Assembly: GCA_029194675.1 (NCBI GenBank)
Contig: JARFXP010000001.1
Coordinates: forward strand, 1,418,501 to 1,482,500
Length of the DNA stretch: 64,000 nt
Source of the DNA: Nitrospira sp.
Lineage (GTDB): Bacteria > Nitrospirota > Nitrospiria > Nitrospirales > Nitrospiraceae
Direction: 5' to 3'
Under the pieces are notes generated by a model that did no database searches, was not told where the DNA came from, and saw nothing but the letters and a program-made list of their open reading frames with translations. Position numbers and translations under genes: made by a program. Shown here in pieces: positions 1 through 7,387 of the stretch. The first letter of the stretch is position 1. Each line of letters opens with the position of its first letter.

Positions 1-690
1 CAGGCTATTCAGGGAGTTTCTCGAATAGGTGACGCTGAGTTCCGGCCATAGGGGCTTGCTAAGAAACAGGCCAACTCGCCCATACGTCTGCCCCAATCGG
101 GACCGCGTCACTTCTCCTTCGACATTGTTCCATGTTTGACCAACGGCATGCCGGAATGTGATCCATCCGGTTTTCCACTCGCTCCAAATTTCGCGGCTGG
201 CTCGGTCAGGGGAGAGTAGGAAACCTTGTCCTGCATGGCGAAATGTCACTCCGTATCGAAGACTTCCCTCCACGCCGGTGAGCCCAATCCTGAACATGCG
301 TGCCGACGCATCGGTTTGTGTATTTCCGATGATCGACGGGATCGTCCCACTCTCGCCGGTCGGACTGTATGCGACCTCCGTCTCGGTCCCTAACTTTCCG
401 CTGAACCATGTCGTTGTCGCCAGCAGCTGTTCGATCCGCGGACGCGTGGTCTCCGGAGTCAGGTCCCGGAAGCGAGGAGTTACAACGGAGGGGTACTGAA
501 CATGTGATGTGAAGATGGTCCGCACTCCTTCGGCTTGAGCAGACATGAGGTCACCAGCTTGCGGAGTCGGAAATTCGATGGACCGATGCGAGAGTGGTGG
601 GTTCAGAAAGAAGCCATCGCTGCACCAGGTCTGAGAGACGATGCCCAAGAACAACGCCACTAGGCTCGCGACCAATAGAGGATGCTTCAT
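1..690 (-). CDS. Secreted, probably outer-membrane protein (C-terminus cut by window edge)
   Basis: The minus strand is open from an ATG at 688-690 to the left edge, giving 230 codons without a stop, so the gene is partial at its 3' end. The N-terminus (MKHPLLVASLVALFLGIVSQ) is a typical Sec signal peptide ending near Trp-Cys-Ser. The rest alternates short polar and aromatic stretches (for example LRYGVTFRHAGQGF and GRVGLFLSKPLWPELSVTYS), which resembles beta-barrel strands, so an outer-membrane location is inferred. I recognise no named family. It is transcribed away from the methyltransferase gene on its right. Confidence 0.6.
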   Translation of the reverse strand, partial: MKHPLLVASLVALFLGIVSQTWCSDGFFLNPPLSHRSIEFPTPQAGDLMSAQAEGVRTIFTSHVQYPSVVTPRFRDLTPETTRPRIEQLLATTTWFSGKLGTETEVAYSPTGESGTIPSIIGNTQTDASARMFRIGLTGVEGSLRYGVTFRHAGQGFLLSPDRASREIWSEWKTGWITFRHAVGQTWNNVEGEVTRSRLGQTYGRVGLFLSKPLWPELSVTYSRNSLNSL

Positions 691-951
691 GTATGATTTC
701 AGCCATTAACCAGTCTTTCTGAAGTGTAGCAGCCAGGATTGGGGTCTTAAGTCGTGGATTATATTGACAGGATTCGCCATCCCAGAAACCATGAAAAACA
801 ACAAGGGACGCTGCGTCGCCAAATCACGGCTCAGCGGCACAGACCGTGCGTTGGTACTCAAGCCGGTTCTAAAGACCGATTCGGGCCTTTGCCATCAAGT
901 CATTTCACGCAAGATTGACAGGGCCGTTGGTGGCGGATTACGGTAACAGGC

Positions 952-1809
952 GTGGCGCAACAGCGAGATGGAACGAACGGTGAGCGTATCCATACATCCG
1001 AACCACGGTATCGCCTGTCTGCAACGGGACGCCATGAGACTGAAGATGAGCGGCTCGGTCTCCTCGAAGACATCTTCGATCCCCTTTCGCGTCAACGACG
1101 TGCCTTGGTCCAACCCGGCTGGCGCTGTCTCGAAGTGGGCGCAGGCCGAGGATCTATGGCTGTGTGGCTTGCCCAGCAAGTCGGGGCCGACGGTCGAGTC
1201 GTGGCGACCGATGTCGATACCACTTACCTCCATCGACTTGACCTCCCGAATCTCGAAGTCCACCGGCACAACATCCTCAGCGATTCATTGGATGCGCTAA
1301 GTCCCGGGTCATTCGATCTTGTCTGTGCACGGCTCCTGTTATTTTGGCTTGCGGGCAAACAGGAGATCGCCATCCACCGCATGGTGGAATGCCTGCGACC
1401 GGGGGGATGGCTGATCGACGAGGATGGTGACTGGGGCATGGTCGCCCCGATCGATCCTTCTCATTCACACTACGCCCCCTACCATCGCGTCTGGAAGAAC
1501 GGCGGATGGTGGTTGTCTCGCGGATACGACCCTACGTTTGGACGAAAGCTGCCGCTGTTGTTCGAACGCTGCGGCTTGGTGAATATCCATCACGAAGCGA
1601 GTGCAACGGTGGTCCGTGGAGGCAGCCCATGGGGGCGGTGGTGGTTGCAAAGCCTGGAAGCAATACGTGATTCTGAACAGACCGATGGGAGCCTGACTGA
1701 GAAACGAGACAAAGAGTACGGAGTGCTCACTGCCCCTTTGACCGACCCATCTTTTTGGTTTCTCAATGCGCTCATCCATGCCTGTTGGGGCCAACGAGGA
1801 GTCTCCTGA
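952..1809 (+). CDS. Class I SAM-dependent methyltransferase
   Basis: This encodes about 285 aa from a GTG start. The SAM-binding motif I is clear (CLEVGAGRGSMAVWLAQQVG, about residues 60-78), followed by the acidic end of strand 2 (VVATDVD) and a motif IV-like LVCARLLLFWL. The fold is that of small-molecule methyltransferases of the UbiE/Methyltransf_11 type. The substrate cannot be read from the sequence. It stands alone between a divergent envelope gene and the remnant thioesterase fragment. The start is uncertain because there is no strong ribosome binding site; a later start would still keep the whole SAM fold. Confidence 0.8.
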   Translation: MAQQRDGTNGERIHTSEPRYRLSATGRHETEDERLGLLEDIFDPLSRQRRALVQPGWRCLEVGAGRGSMAVWLAQQVGADGRVVATDVDTTYLHRLDLPNLEVHRHNILSDSLDALSPGSFDLVCARLLLFWLAGKQEIAIHRMVECLRPGGWLIDEDGDWGMVAPIDPSHSHYAPYHRVWKNGGWWLSRGYDPTFGRKLPLLFERCGLVNIHHEASATVVRGGSPWGRWWLQSLEAIRDSEQTDGSLTEKRDKEYGVLTAPLTDPSFWFLNALIHACWGQRGVS

Positions 1810-1817
1810 GTCTCGCC

Positions 1818-1949
1818 TTAGGATCGAGGCAGTTCAGAAGGGTGATCCGCTGACTGGAGCGCGGTGATCATGACTCCGTCCAGACGTTTGACTTTTCCGT
1901 TCCCGTCCGTTGCCGCCAAGCTGGCCTGCAGCCTGACTCCCAGGGTCAG
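1818..1949 (-). pseudogene. 3' remnant of a YbgC-type thioesterase gene
   Basis: The minus strand encodes about 43 codons ending at TAA (1818-1820), with the segment LAATDGNGKVKRLDGVMITAL. This matches the last 25 or so residues of the intact thioesterase at 3747-4175 (LAATDGNGKITRLDGVMITAL). At DNA level 1861-1919 and 3772-3830 align over 59 bases with four differences. An in-frame stop at 1950-1952 closes the fragment upstream, and nothing of the N-terminal hotdog fold is present. It is therefore a duplicated gene end, in the same orientation as the intact copy, on the far side of the RES/155-aa insert. Confidence 0.8.
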
Positions 1950-2230
1950 TTAAGAAAAGCCTCATCCCGCCCGAACGAACACACTCACGAGCGAGTTCCG
2001 GCTGACCGTTACCGAAAATTCAGTTTCTCCCCCGATTCTGACCTTCCTGCGGAAGTCGCAGTCTATCCCGAAGTGTGAAGCAAAGTGACTCATTGAATCA
2101 ATGTTGGATTTGTCAGTAGACTGCGCTTCCCTGGAGTCGTGAGTCTACCGTGATATGCAGCAAAGGTAGGCCGCAGCAGACTTATTTCTTATGCGCCAAG
2201 ATCAAAAGACGAGAAAGAGGGGCTCACACG

Positions 2231-2968
2231 ATGGTCGTACGTAAGATTCATCTGCCCTTCGGAGATATTTTTTCGTTCGAGTCTCTCATTAAGGACATCA
2301 GGTCTCGAAATCGATTCACTCCGTCAAAATCTTCGCAATATCTGGTGAGTCAACTCATCGAGTATGCGCGGCTGCGACGGCACTGTGTTCTCGCTGAAGG
2401 CCAAGTATTCCATCGGGCTCGAATTCATCCCTTCAATCCAGAGGAACTCTCCTCTTATCCGCTTCCGCCCGAAGAAATGAATGCTCCACCGGCCGAAAAA
2501 ACTAAGGGAGGCCGACTGAATCCGGAAGGCATACCGTACTTGTACATCGCCACAAACGAGGCAACAGCGATTGCTGAAGTGCGCCCCTGGCAGCGAGCTG
2601 CTGTGTCGGTGGCCACCTTGTACCTCGTTCGAGACGTGAACGTCGTAGATTTCTGTCGGCCAACATTGGAGTTGCCTCCCGCTACTGAGCCAGAAGACTG
2701 GGAAAAGGGCCAAGAATTCACATGGGGTATGGTGGGGGATAGCTTTTCAATACCGCATCACCAGGAAGATAGCCTGCGTTATCTACCCACCCAATTTCTT
2801 GCAGAGGCTTTCAAAGCTGCATCCTTTGACGGCATTCGCTACGAAAGCGCCCTGTCTCCTTCAGGTCAGAACATTGCTTTATTTGATTGCGCGCTTGCCA
2901 AAGTTCAAATCGTGCGGCGTGCAAAGGTAATGGGAGTTAACTACAAGCATGAGTGGAACGGCTCATAA
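2231..2968 (+). CDS. RES-domain protein (probable NAD+-degrading toxin family)
   Basis: From the ATG at 2231 (AGAGGGG ribosome site nine bases upstream) this gives 245 aa. The C-terminal two thirds carries the RES hallmarks: an early Arg in VFHRARI, the central GRLNPEGIPYLYIATNEATA with the Glu of AIAEVRPW, and the late Ser region YESALSPSGQNIALFD. RES proteins are NAD+ phosphorylase toxins, usually paired with an Xre/MbcA-type antitoxin. No such antitoxin gene is adjacent here, so the toxin role is uncertain. Its stop codon lies inside the attC-like site that follows, as is common for integron cassette genes. An alternative in-frame GTG at 2150 exists but lacks a good ribosome site. Confidence 0.8.
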   Translation: MVVRKIHLPFGDIFSFESLIKDIRSRNRFTPSKSSQYLVSQLIEYARLRRHCVLAEGQVFHRARIHPFNPEELSSYPLPPEEMNAPPAEKTKGGRLNPEGIPYLYIATNEATAIAEVRPWQRAAVSVATLYLVRDVNVVDFCRPTLELPPATEPEDWEKGQEFTWGMVGDSFSIPHHQEDSLRYLPTQFLAEAFKAASFDGIRYESALSPSGQNIALFDCALAKVQIVRRAKVMGVNYKHEWNGS

Positions 2969-3043
2969 CAACGCCATCAACGCGGACATGCAAAAGCTCC
3001 GCATCGCTCTGCTTTTGCACGCCAGTTACGGCGAATGTTAGAC
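2963..3043 (+). repeat. attC-like recombination site
   Basis: The segment is an imperfect palindrome. It begins TAACA at 2966 and ends GTTAGAC at 3037-3043, which fits the GTTRRRY core. Its centre is a perfect hairpin, TGCAAAAGC (2989-2997) with GCTTTTGCA (3011-3019). It overlaps the stop codon of the RES gene, and the next gene starts about 30 bases later, which is the usual arrangement of integron gene cassettes. The left simple site (CATAAC) departs from the RYYYAAC consensus. No integrase gene is visible in the window. Confidence 0.6.
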
Positions 3044-3074
3044 CTTCCAACCGATCCTGTGAGAGGTCACATAG

Positions 3075-3542
3075 ATGGCGGCACCCTACCGTGAACAATA
3101 CGACCGGATGAAGCGTTGGTACGACAGGTTTGCTGCGCTCGATCAGGGACGACCGCATAATGTGCCCTCTGACAATTACCTGGACGAGATCTATGCTTTC
3201 TTCATGAACTGCTATCACCTTAAGGATTGGATCAAGCATGATGCCACGGTTACCGTTGCAACCAAGCAGGTGGTCGAGGCGCACATCAACTCAAGCCGCG
3301 CGCTGAAGCTGTGCGCAGATATCTGTAACTCTCTAAAGCATCTACATCTCACGTCCAGCCGTAGCGGCGAAAACCCGGCTTTCGGCCGGAAGCAGTTCGG
3401 TCTTGCGTTGGGGACAGGACCGACCACCATCAATCTCAAATACGAGATCGACACGACTGGTGGAGCAATCGACGCGTTCCAATTGGCAACGGATTGCATC
3501 GAGGCTTGGAACACTTTCTTCAGCGCGAACAGACTCACATAG
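3075..3542 (+). CDS. Conserved hypothetical protein, 155 aa
   Basis: This is a cytosolic, signal-less protein. The N-terminal half is aromatic- and His-rich (FFMNCYHLKDWIKHD), followed by LCADICNSLKHL at about residues 87-98, then a more polar C-terminal half. I recall similar sequences annotated only as hypothetical; the alpha-helical CN-x-x-KH block is the recognisable signature, and I assign no function. The ATG at 3075 follows a GAGAGG ribosome site. The position just after an attC-like site suggests it arrived as a gene cassette. No second attC is visible after its stop. Confidence 0.65.
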   Translation: MAAPYREQYDRMKRWYDRFAALDQGRPHNVPSDNYLDEIYAFFMNCYHLKDWIKHDATVTVATKQVVEAHINSSRALKLCADICNSLKHLHLTSSRSGENPAFGRKQFGLALGTGPTTINLKYEIDTTGGAIDAFQLATDCIEAWNTFFSANRLT

Positions 3543-3746
3543 CAGCACCTGAACACGGGGTCGGATCTTGAACTGTGTGTTATCGGGCTGCTGATCTTGC
3601 CAGCCGCCCGGAGCCCTGGCACCAGTCATGGAAGACCCCGCCGTCAGAATTGGGGAGCAGGCGTAAATAGGGACTTTGTTCAGGGCGGCAGGGAGGCAGA
3701 AAGGAAAAGGGAGTTCCCGCCGGCGACTCAGCGCATCGGATTTCCG

Positions 3747-4175
3747 TCAAGCAGGCGAGCCCGCTTTCAAGGCAGTGATCATGACTCCGTCCAGTCGTGT
3801 GATTTTTCCGTTCCCGTCCGTTGCCGCCAACCGAGCCGAGCCTTTCACCACTACGCGGCCACTCACTTTTTCGCGCACGACATGGGAAAATGTCAGAGCA
3901 GCCCTCGTCACGTCGCCTACGTCCGTTTCGACGACCAGCGTTTCTCCGTAGCGGCCGGGCGAGCAATAGTCCAGTTCGGCATGCACGACCACGAAGAAGA
4001 CGCCCTGCTTCATCAAGGCAGCAACCGAATATCCTCGCATTTCAAGGTATGCGGTACGAGCCCGCTCAAAATACTTCAGATAATTGGCGTAATAGACGAC
4101 CCCACCACAATCGGTATCTTCGTAGTAGATTTTAACTTCGATCGTATCTCGTCGTTCGTGAAGCGTATCTCGCAT
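3747..4175 (-). CDS. ybgC: YbgC-type acyl-CoA thioesterase (hotdog fold)
   Basis: This is a 142-aa protein with the 4-hydroxybenzoyl-CoA thioesterase/YbgC signature: the YYEDTDCGGVVYYANYLKYF block at about residues 17-36, containing the catalytic Asp of DTD, then the strand LDYCSPGRYGETLVVET. Length and motif placement are normal for the family, which hydrolyses acyl-CoA thioesters and is often linked to the Tol-Pal envelope system. The C-terminal end is the parent of the remnant at 1818-1949. The start is taken at the ATG at 4175; a shorter start inside RRDTIEVKIYYED cannot be excluded. Confidence 0.85.
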   Translation of the reverse strand: MRDTLHERRDTIEVKIYYEDTDCGGVVYYANYLKYFERARTAYLEMRGYSVAALMKQGVFFVVVHAELDYCSPGRYGETLVVETDVGDVTRAALTFSHVVREKVSGRVVVKGSARLAATDGNGKITRLDGVMITALKAGSPA

Positions 4176-4261
4176 GTGTCGGAACTCGTATCCCGAGAAC
4201 CAGTACTGTTCAGAGTCGTTTGGTGAGATTGCTCAACATCGCACTTCACGAACGACGGCAC

Positions 4262-4415
4262 CTAGCCCACATTATTCATGACGGTTCGTGACGAAACCGC
4301 CAAGACGCCACGCGGGGCGAGCCCGTCCGCCTGGTCGCGCAAAGCTCGCGTCCAGGCTAGTCGCAGCGGCGTATCGGTGGTTGCAGTAGAAGCGCTCATG
4401 AATAATGTGGGCTAG
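4262..4415. mobile_element. MITE-like element with perfect 20-bp terminal inverted repeats
   Basis: The left end CTAGCCCACATTATTCATGA (4262-4281) is repeated exactly inverted at 4396-4415. The 114 bases between have no coding capacity. The outermost CTAG of the right repeat supplies the TAG stop codon of the CARF-HEPN gene (4412-4414). The size and structure fit a non-autonomous transposon derivative. No transposase for it is present in the window, and no target-site duplication was established. Confidence 0.7.
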
Positions 4416-5668
4416 AGATGCAACGCAGGAAACTTCGGCAGTGACGGCTCATTGACGCCCGACAGTTTGACGACCACCTCATAGAGCTGCTGCACTCGCT
4501 CTGCCTTGATCGGCTCGAAGCCGTGCCCCAAGACCGCGCGGTTCGCTGCGTCCAGCAACGGCTTCATCTTCTGCCATTCTCTGAGGAAGGCTTGGCCCAA
4601 CTGATCGCCCAACCCGGCCAGCACACGAAATTGTGCTTGAAGCGGCAGTTTGTACTTGCCGTCTATATCTTCAAGATAACAAGCGCGGCAAGTCTCTTGA
4701 AGCGCGTGCGGAAGCTGTCCCGGCGACACATCCCAGCTTTTGATCTTGTGCAACTTATAGAGCCGGACTTGCGCGAACGCCTCCAGCGCGCGAACAAGTG
4801 CGGTCATGGCCGCTTCAGGATCATGTCCCGCTCGGAGCCTTCTCTCTGCATGGGCGAGCAAATCCAAGGATACAAATTCTTTGATCTCAGCGGGATCGAG
4901 CACGAGTTTCTCAAGGAATCCCGCGTTTGCCTTGATGGGTGGTAGTACCGCCTTCAACCCAGATGGTCCGCCCCACAGCGAAGCCATCTCAAGGGCCTTG
5001 ATGGCGGTCTTCAATTTATCCCAGGCTTGGCGGTAATGAAACCGTTCCCACAGTTCATAGCCCTCGGCTAAATCCTTCAACGCCCGATACAACGGCTTCT
5101 GTCCACCACTTACTAACAGTTCTATGTCGTGAAACATTTTGGCGGCGCCGTGAAACAGACCTCTGTTGAACAACTCACATCCTTCCCGACGCGACACCGT
5201 CCCCTGTTCATCCCATGGATTCGTCTGAGTCCAGACCAGCGTCTTGGAGCCCAACTCCACACGATCACCCTCCAGACCTTCTCGCGCCTGAACCAGCTCG
5301 ACCACCCGAGAGGTCAGAGGGAACGCCGCCAATGTGAGCGCGCCCGCCATCGCCGCCGTCGCTCCACTGAGATCCACAACCAGCTCTCCCGGCTGTACCT
5401 CCCATGTCCGCAAGAGATCCGGCAAGGACCGTGCAATGGTCTGGTAAGTGGATGGAAACTCCGAAGCGCCCGCCAACACGATCCAATCCCACCGCCTCGG
5501 CATCTGTTGGATCTTCGGTTGGACGTCCGACTCCACCAAGGCCTTGCTCCCTTCAGGCAACACGAAACACAAGATATCCGGGTTGAGCCGGTTGATTGAG
5601 TAGACCGCCGACGCCGCGTCATCGACCAATGCGATTACGAGTGTCTTGATAGGTTGATCTTGTGCCAT
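4412..5668 (-). CDS. CARF-HEPN protein of the Cas02710 (TIGR02710) type
   Basis: This encodes 418 aa. Residues 1 to about 150 form a Rossmann-like CARF domain: a first hydrophobic strand (TLVIALVDDAASAVYSI), then ELVVDLSGATAAMAGALTLA at about 93-112, the usual Asp-x-(S/T)-G-(A/T) ligand loop. The middle and C-terminal parts are helical, and the C-terminus carries RAVLGH, a Rx4H motif of HEPN ribonucleases. The long helical stretch AEGYELWERFHYRQAWDKL also fits the Cas02710 family. Such proteins are RNases activated by cyclic oligoadenylates in type III CRISPR systems, but no array or cas genes lie nearby, so the activator here is unknown. The stop codon comes from the adjacent inverted-repeat element, so the native C-terminus may differ. 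Confidence 0.8.
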   Translation of the reverse strand: MAQDQPIKTLVIALVDDAASAVYSINRLNPDILCFVLPEGSKALVESDVQPKIQQMPRRWDWIVLAGASEFPSTYQTIARSLPDLLRTWEVQPGELVVDLSGATAAMAGALTLAAFPLTSRVVELVQAREGLEGDRVELGSKTLVWTQTNPWDEQGTVSRREGCELFNRGLFHGAAKMFHDIELLVSGGQKPLYRALKDLAEGYELWERFHYRQAWDKLKTAIKALEMASLWGGPSGLKAVLPPIKANAGFLEKLVLDPAEIKEFVSLDLLAHAERRLRAGHDPEAAMTALVRALEAFAQVRLYKLHKIKSWDVSPGQLPHALQETCRACYLEDIDGKYKLPLQAQFRVLAGLGDQLGQAFLREWQKMKPLLDAANRAVLGHGFEPIKAERVQQLYEVVVKLSGVNEPSLPKFPALHL

Positions 5669-5814
5669 AGCGGGACGACTATATCATCGCGTTCAGGCCC
5701 ATTCAATTCGCTGCCGTTCAACCGTACTCCTCTTGACGGTTGTTCGAATGATCCCTAGACTTCGCAAGGGCTCTCGATATCCCATCGGTGTCTCTCGCAC
5801 AACGAGGTTTTTCA

Positions 5815-6243
5815 ATGACCTGGTCGTACTGGTTGTTCATGGGATTAGTCCTTGCCGGCGCAGAAATGATTGCGCCGGGGGGATTCTATCTCCTGTTCTT
5901 CGGCATTGCGGCGCTGATCGTTGGCGCACTGGCCGGTCTTGGTATCGTGCAGACTACATGGCTGGAATGGCTGCTGTTCTCCATTCTGGCTGTCGTTTCG
6001 CTCCTGCTTTTCCGTAGCCCTCTGCTGCGAATGACCAGAAGTACTCCGACTCATGTGGTGGACAGCATGGTTGGAGAATCCGCCGTTCTACTTGACGATC
6101 TTCCTTCGGGGCACACAGGCAAAGCAGAATTGCGCGGCACTACGTGGACTACCCGCAACGACGGACCCTCTCCGCTGGCCAAAGGCCAGCGCGCAATAGT
6201 GACAAGCGTGGACGGGTTAATGCTCTTGGTCAGATCAGAATAA
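5815..6243 (+). CDS. NfeD-like membrane protein
   Basis: The protein is 142 aa from the ATG at 5815 (AACGAGG ribosome site); an in-frame GTG at 5788 would add nine residues. It has three hydrophobic segments (SYWLFMGLVLAG, FGIAALIVGALAGLGI and LLFSILAVVSLLLF), then a soluble C-terminal domain of about 75 aa (GESAVLLDDL ... GQRAIVTSVDG) that fits the OB-fold of NfeD proteins. The next gene encodes an SPFH protein, the standard partner of short NfeD proteins, with which it is thought to form a membrane microdomain complex. Confidence 0.85.
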   Translation: MTWSYWLFMGLVLAGAEMIAPGGFYLLFFGIAALIVGALAGLGIVQTTWLEWLLFSILAVVSLLLFRSPLLRMTRSTPTHVVDSMVGESAVLLDDLPSGHTGKAELRGTTWTTRNDGPSPLAKGQRAIVTSVDGLMLLVRSE

Positions 6244-6269
6244 CAAATGCTATCAAACGAGGTGTGGGC

Positions 6270-7208
6270 ATGGAAGCTGGAACGTTTGTTCTCATCGTGC
6301 TGGCCCTGATCGTGTTAATCGCACTCGCGAAAACTGCCATCGTCGTCCCTCAGCAGAATGCCTACGTCGTGGAACGTTTGGGGAAATACAGTTCCACGCT
6401 TGATGCGGGACTGCACATTCTTGTGCCCTTTGTCGACGCAATACGATATAGGCACGTGCTGAAGGAAAATGCCGTGGATATTCCCGAACAAGTGTGCATT
6501 ACGCGCGACAATGTCCAGGTCCACGTCGACGGAGTCCTGTACATGCGGGTTCTTAATCCTGAGCGTGCGTCTTATGGGATCAACGACTACCAGTTTGCGC
6601 TCACACAATTGGCCCAGACGTCGCTGCGAAGCGAGATCGGCAAGATCGAGCTGGACAAGACCTTTGAGGCCAGAACCACCATCAACGCCCAGATAGTCAA
6701 TGAATTAGACAAGGCGTCGGAACCCTGGGGTGTGAAAGTCCTTCGATACGAGATCAAGAACATCACTCCACCGAAAGATGTACTCAACGCAATGGAAAAA
6801 CAGATGCGAGCCGAACGGGAAAAACGCGCACTGATTCTGACGTCGGAAGGAGAGCGCGACGCCGCGATCAATCAGGCCGAAGGTGAAAAACAACAAGTGA
6901 TTAAGGCGTCTGAAGCCAAGAAACAGCAGCAGATCAACGAGGCGGAAGGAGCTGCGGCTGCCATACTCGCCATTGCGCAGGCCACCGCCGACGGAATCCG
7001 CAAGGTGGCAGAATCCGTCAAAGTTCCCGGAGGCCAAGAAGCCGTGCAACTTCGTGTCGCTGAGCAGTACATTACCAAGTTCGGCGAACTTGCAAAATCG
7101 AGCAACACGCTTGTGCTTCCGGCAAGTGTCTCCGATGTGGGATCGATGATCGCGCTGGCGATGAATGCCATGAGACAGCCCGGAATTTCACCTCCAGTGA
7201 AGTCATGA
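6270..7208 (+). CDS. SPFH/stomatin-family protein (paraslipin, QmcA-like)
   Basis: The protein is 312 aa from the ATG at 6270, 26 bases after the NfeD stop. It has one N-terminal membrane segment (TFVLIVLALIVLIALAKTA), the SPFH core beginning VVPQQNAYVVERLGKYSSTL, and a coiled coil rich in Glu, Ala and Lys (EGEKQQVIKASEAKKQQQIN at about 205-225). The C-terminal tail ends near GSMIALAMNAM. Length and architecture match paraslipins, which oligomerise at the inner membrane and guide proteases or organise membrane domains. It appears co-transcribed with the NfeD gene. Nothing in the sequence ties it to the neighbouring defence genes. Confidence 0.9.
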   Translation: MEAGTFVLIVLALIVLIALAKTAIVVPQQNAYVVERLGKYSSTLDAGLHILVPFVDAIRYRHVLKENAVDIPEQVCITRDNVQVHVDGVLYMRVLNPERASYGINDYQFALTQLAQTSLRSEIGKIELDKTFEARTTINAQIVNELDKASEPWGVKVLRYEIKNITPPKDVLNAMEKQMRAEREKRALILTSEGERDAAINQAEGEKQQVIKASEAKKQQQINEAEGAAAAILAIAQATADGIRKVAESVKVPGGQEAVQLRVAEQYITKFGELAKSSNTLVLPASVSDVGSMIALAMNAMRQPGISPPVKS

Positions 7209-7387
7209 TGATAACCCGCGTTATTCCGGATTCCGCAATTGTACGAGTTTGATGGAGAGTAGGCGACCAAATTCTCTTGGAGCTCTTTCCCTCCTAAGTT
7301 CTGGTGATTTTTCATGATGGAAGAGAGTATTCTTCAGCGGCAAGTTCTCCCAGTCAGATAGCTGATTCCCTCAGGATTTCTGAGTAG

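Noticed and set aside
764-946. 60-codon plus-strand frame before the methyltransferase
   Set aside because: No ribosome site, no recognisable composition or motif; likely chance.
6144-6269. Longer start for the SPFH gene overlapping the NfeD gene
   Set aside because: The extra 42 residues do not match the family; the ATG at 6270 gives the normal N-terminal membrane anchor.
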